Source: Glandiceps talaboti (Eukaryota > Hemichordata > Enteropneusta > Spengelidae). From it: DNA of 64,000 nucleotides. Shown in pieces: positions 63,163-64,000 of the stretch. The notes under the pieces were generated by a model. That model was not told the origin of the DNA, did not search any database, and saw only the letters and a program-made list of their open reading frames with translations. Location: assembly GCF_964340395.1 (NCBI RefSeq), contig NC_135564.1:668501-732500 (forward strand). The letters are read 5' to 3'. The position numbers and the translations under genes are program-made. Every line of letters begins with the position of its first letter. Position 1 is the stretch's first letter.

Positions 63163-64000
63163 GTAAGCCTTTTAAAAAACCCGCTATGTTTGGTTTATTA
63201 CAAGCACAAACTGTGTTCTTTATACAAAAATCATTTTCCACAAAAACATACTCTTAGTGTTGAATACTACGTCAATTTCATTTTTTTCTCTTTAATCATT
63301 TTATCTCATAAACTGCAGTAACATGAAATCAAACTAGCAATATTCCTGCTATAATTTGCTTTTTGTGACCTCAGTTTCCATGGCAATGTGGTAAAGGATA
63401 GTTCATGGGATATGTGAACATAGCTGTATGTTTATCCCTACATGCATATATCTAAGCATTGAATGCAAATCAACAAAATATTATCTGACCACAATCATAT
63501 TTTGGTATATTCTTGTGGGCTGAAGTAATTTTCAATCATGTCCAAAAACTTGGTGAACCTAGTTTTATGTGGAATCAACATGACTTTGTGCTTGTAATAA
63601 ATAAAACATTGTGCCCTCGCTAGTAGTAGCATGGCTTCTTCTGCTTCCTGCGCAAGGTGCATTTAGTGAGTCTTTTACTTTTTATTGTCATCCACTTGTT
63701 TTCTGTTAGTTGTGGTGGCAGTTTACTTTCCTACATGTCATGGTGTCTGCTGTTCAATTTTTGATTTTTAATTTTGTCACAAATTTATGCATAGTTGGTG
63801 GTCGTAATTTTAGACTTACAGCAGTGGAAATTCTTGTAATTTTACATCAAGAAAATTGTATGGATTATACTGTATGCTTGCCAAGTTGTTTGGGTCAGGA
63901 ATGAAAATATGTGTTTTGCTTTAAGGTCTGTGTTTTCTATGTAGACTTGTGTACACCTGCAGTTACATGCTAAATTACATAATTTTTAATTTTGAAATTT
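63163..64000 (+). other. CP2 intron 8, open at right edge
   Basis: No sequence encoding the proline/glutamine-rich linker or the SAM-like domain of CP2 proteins is visible, so the next exon lies outside the window. Confidence 0.6.

Overview
The window looks like nuclear DNA of an animal, most likely a marine invertebrate. Its coding DNA is split into short exons with GT..AG introns. The rest is AT-rich and full of tetranucleotide microsatellites, minisatellites and decayed transposons. The predicted proteins are clearly bilaterian, but I cannot name the species. A spiralian or an invertebrate deuterostome are both possible, and this placement is inference.

Layout. Positions 1-23.2 kb hold no host gene that I can recognise. 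They contain a 48-bp satellite at the left edge, several (TGTA)n/(TGTC)n arrays, a foldback element (11.8-12.4 kb), a wrecked LINE on the minus strand (15.5-17.7 kb) and a strong G-quadruplex motif (22.5 kb). Positions 23239-48310 (+) carry a complete glutamate decarboxylase gene of the animal GAD65/GAD67 type. I could join 15 coding exons in frame into 560 residues, with the PLP-binding lysine and catalytic-loop tyrosine in place. Its introns hold most of the notable repeats: a dyad-containing array (27.5-28.1 kb), a 54-bp minisatellite (30.5-31.2 kb) and a 28-bp minisatellite (44.4-45.2 kb). Positions 48.3-54.0 kb are intergenic and include a second, shorter copy of the foldback element. From 54057 (+) runs the 5' part of a CP2/LSF-type transcription factor gene (TFCP2/UBP1 group). 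Eight coding exons give about 281 residues covering the N-terminus and most or all of the DNA-binding domain. The gene continues past the right edge.

The two genes lie on the same strand with separate 5' ends. One makes GABA and the other is a general DNA-binding factor, and nothing in the sequence ties them into one pathway. The most useful new observations are the foldback family with 43-bp sub-repeats in its arms, a triplicated 3' splice-site region in front of CP2 exon 6, an 86-bp minisatellite with higher-order unit order in CP2 intron 4, and the LINE copy that has lost the core of its reverse transcriptase. I found no convincing new multi-gene system.
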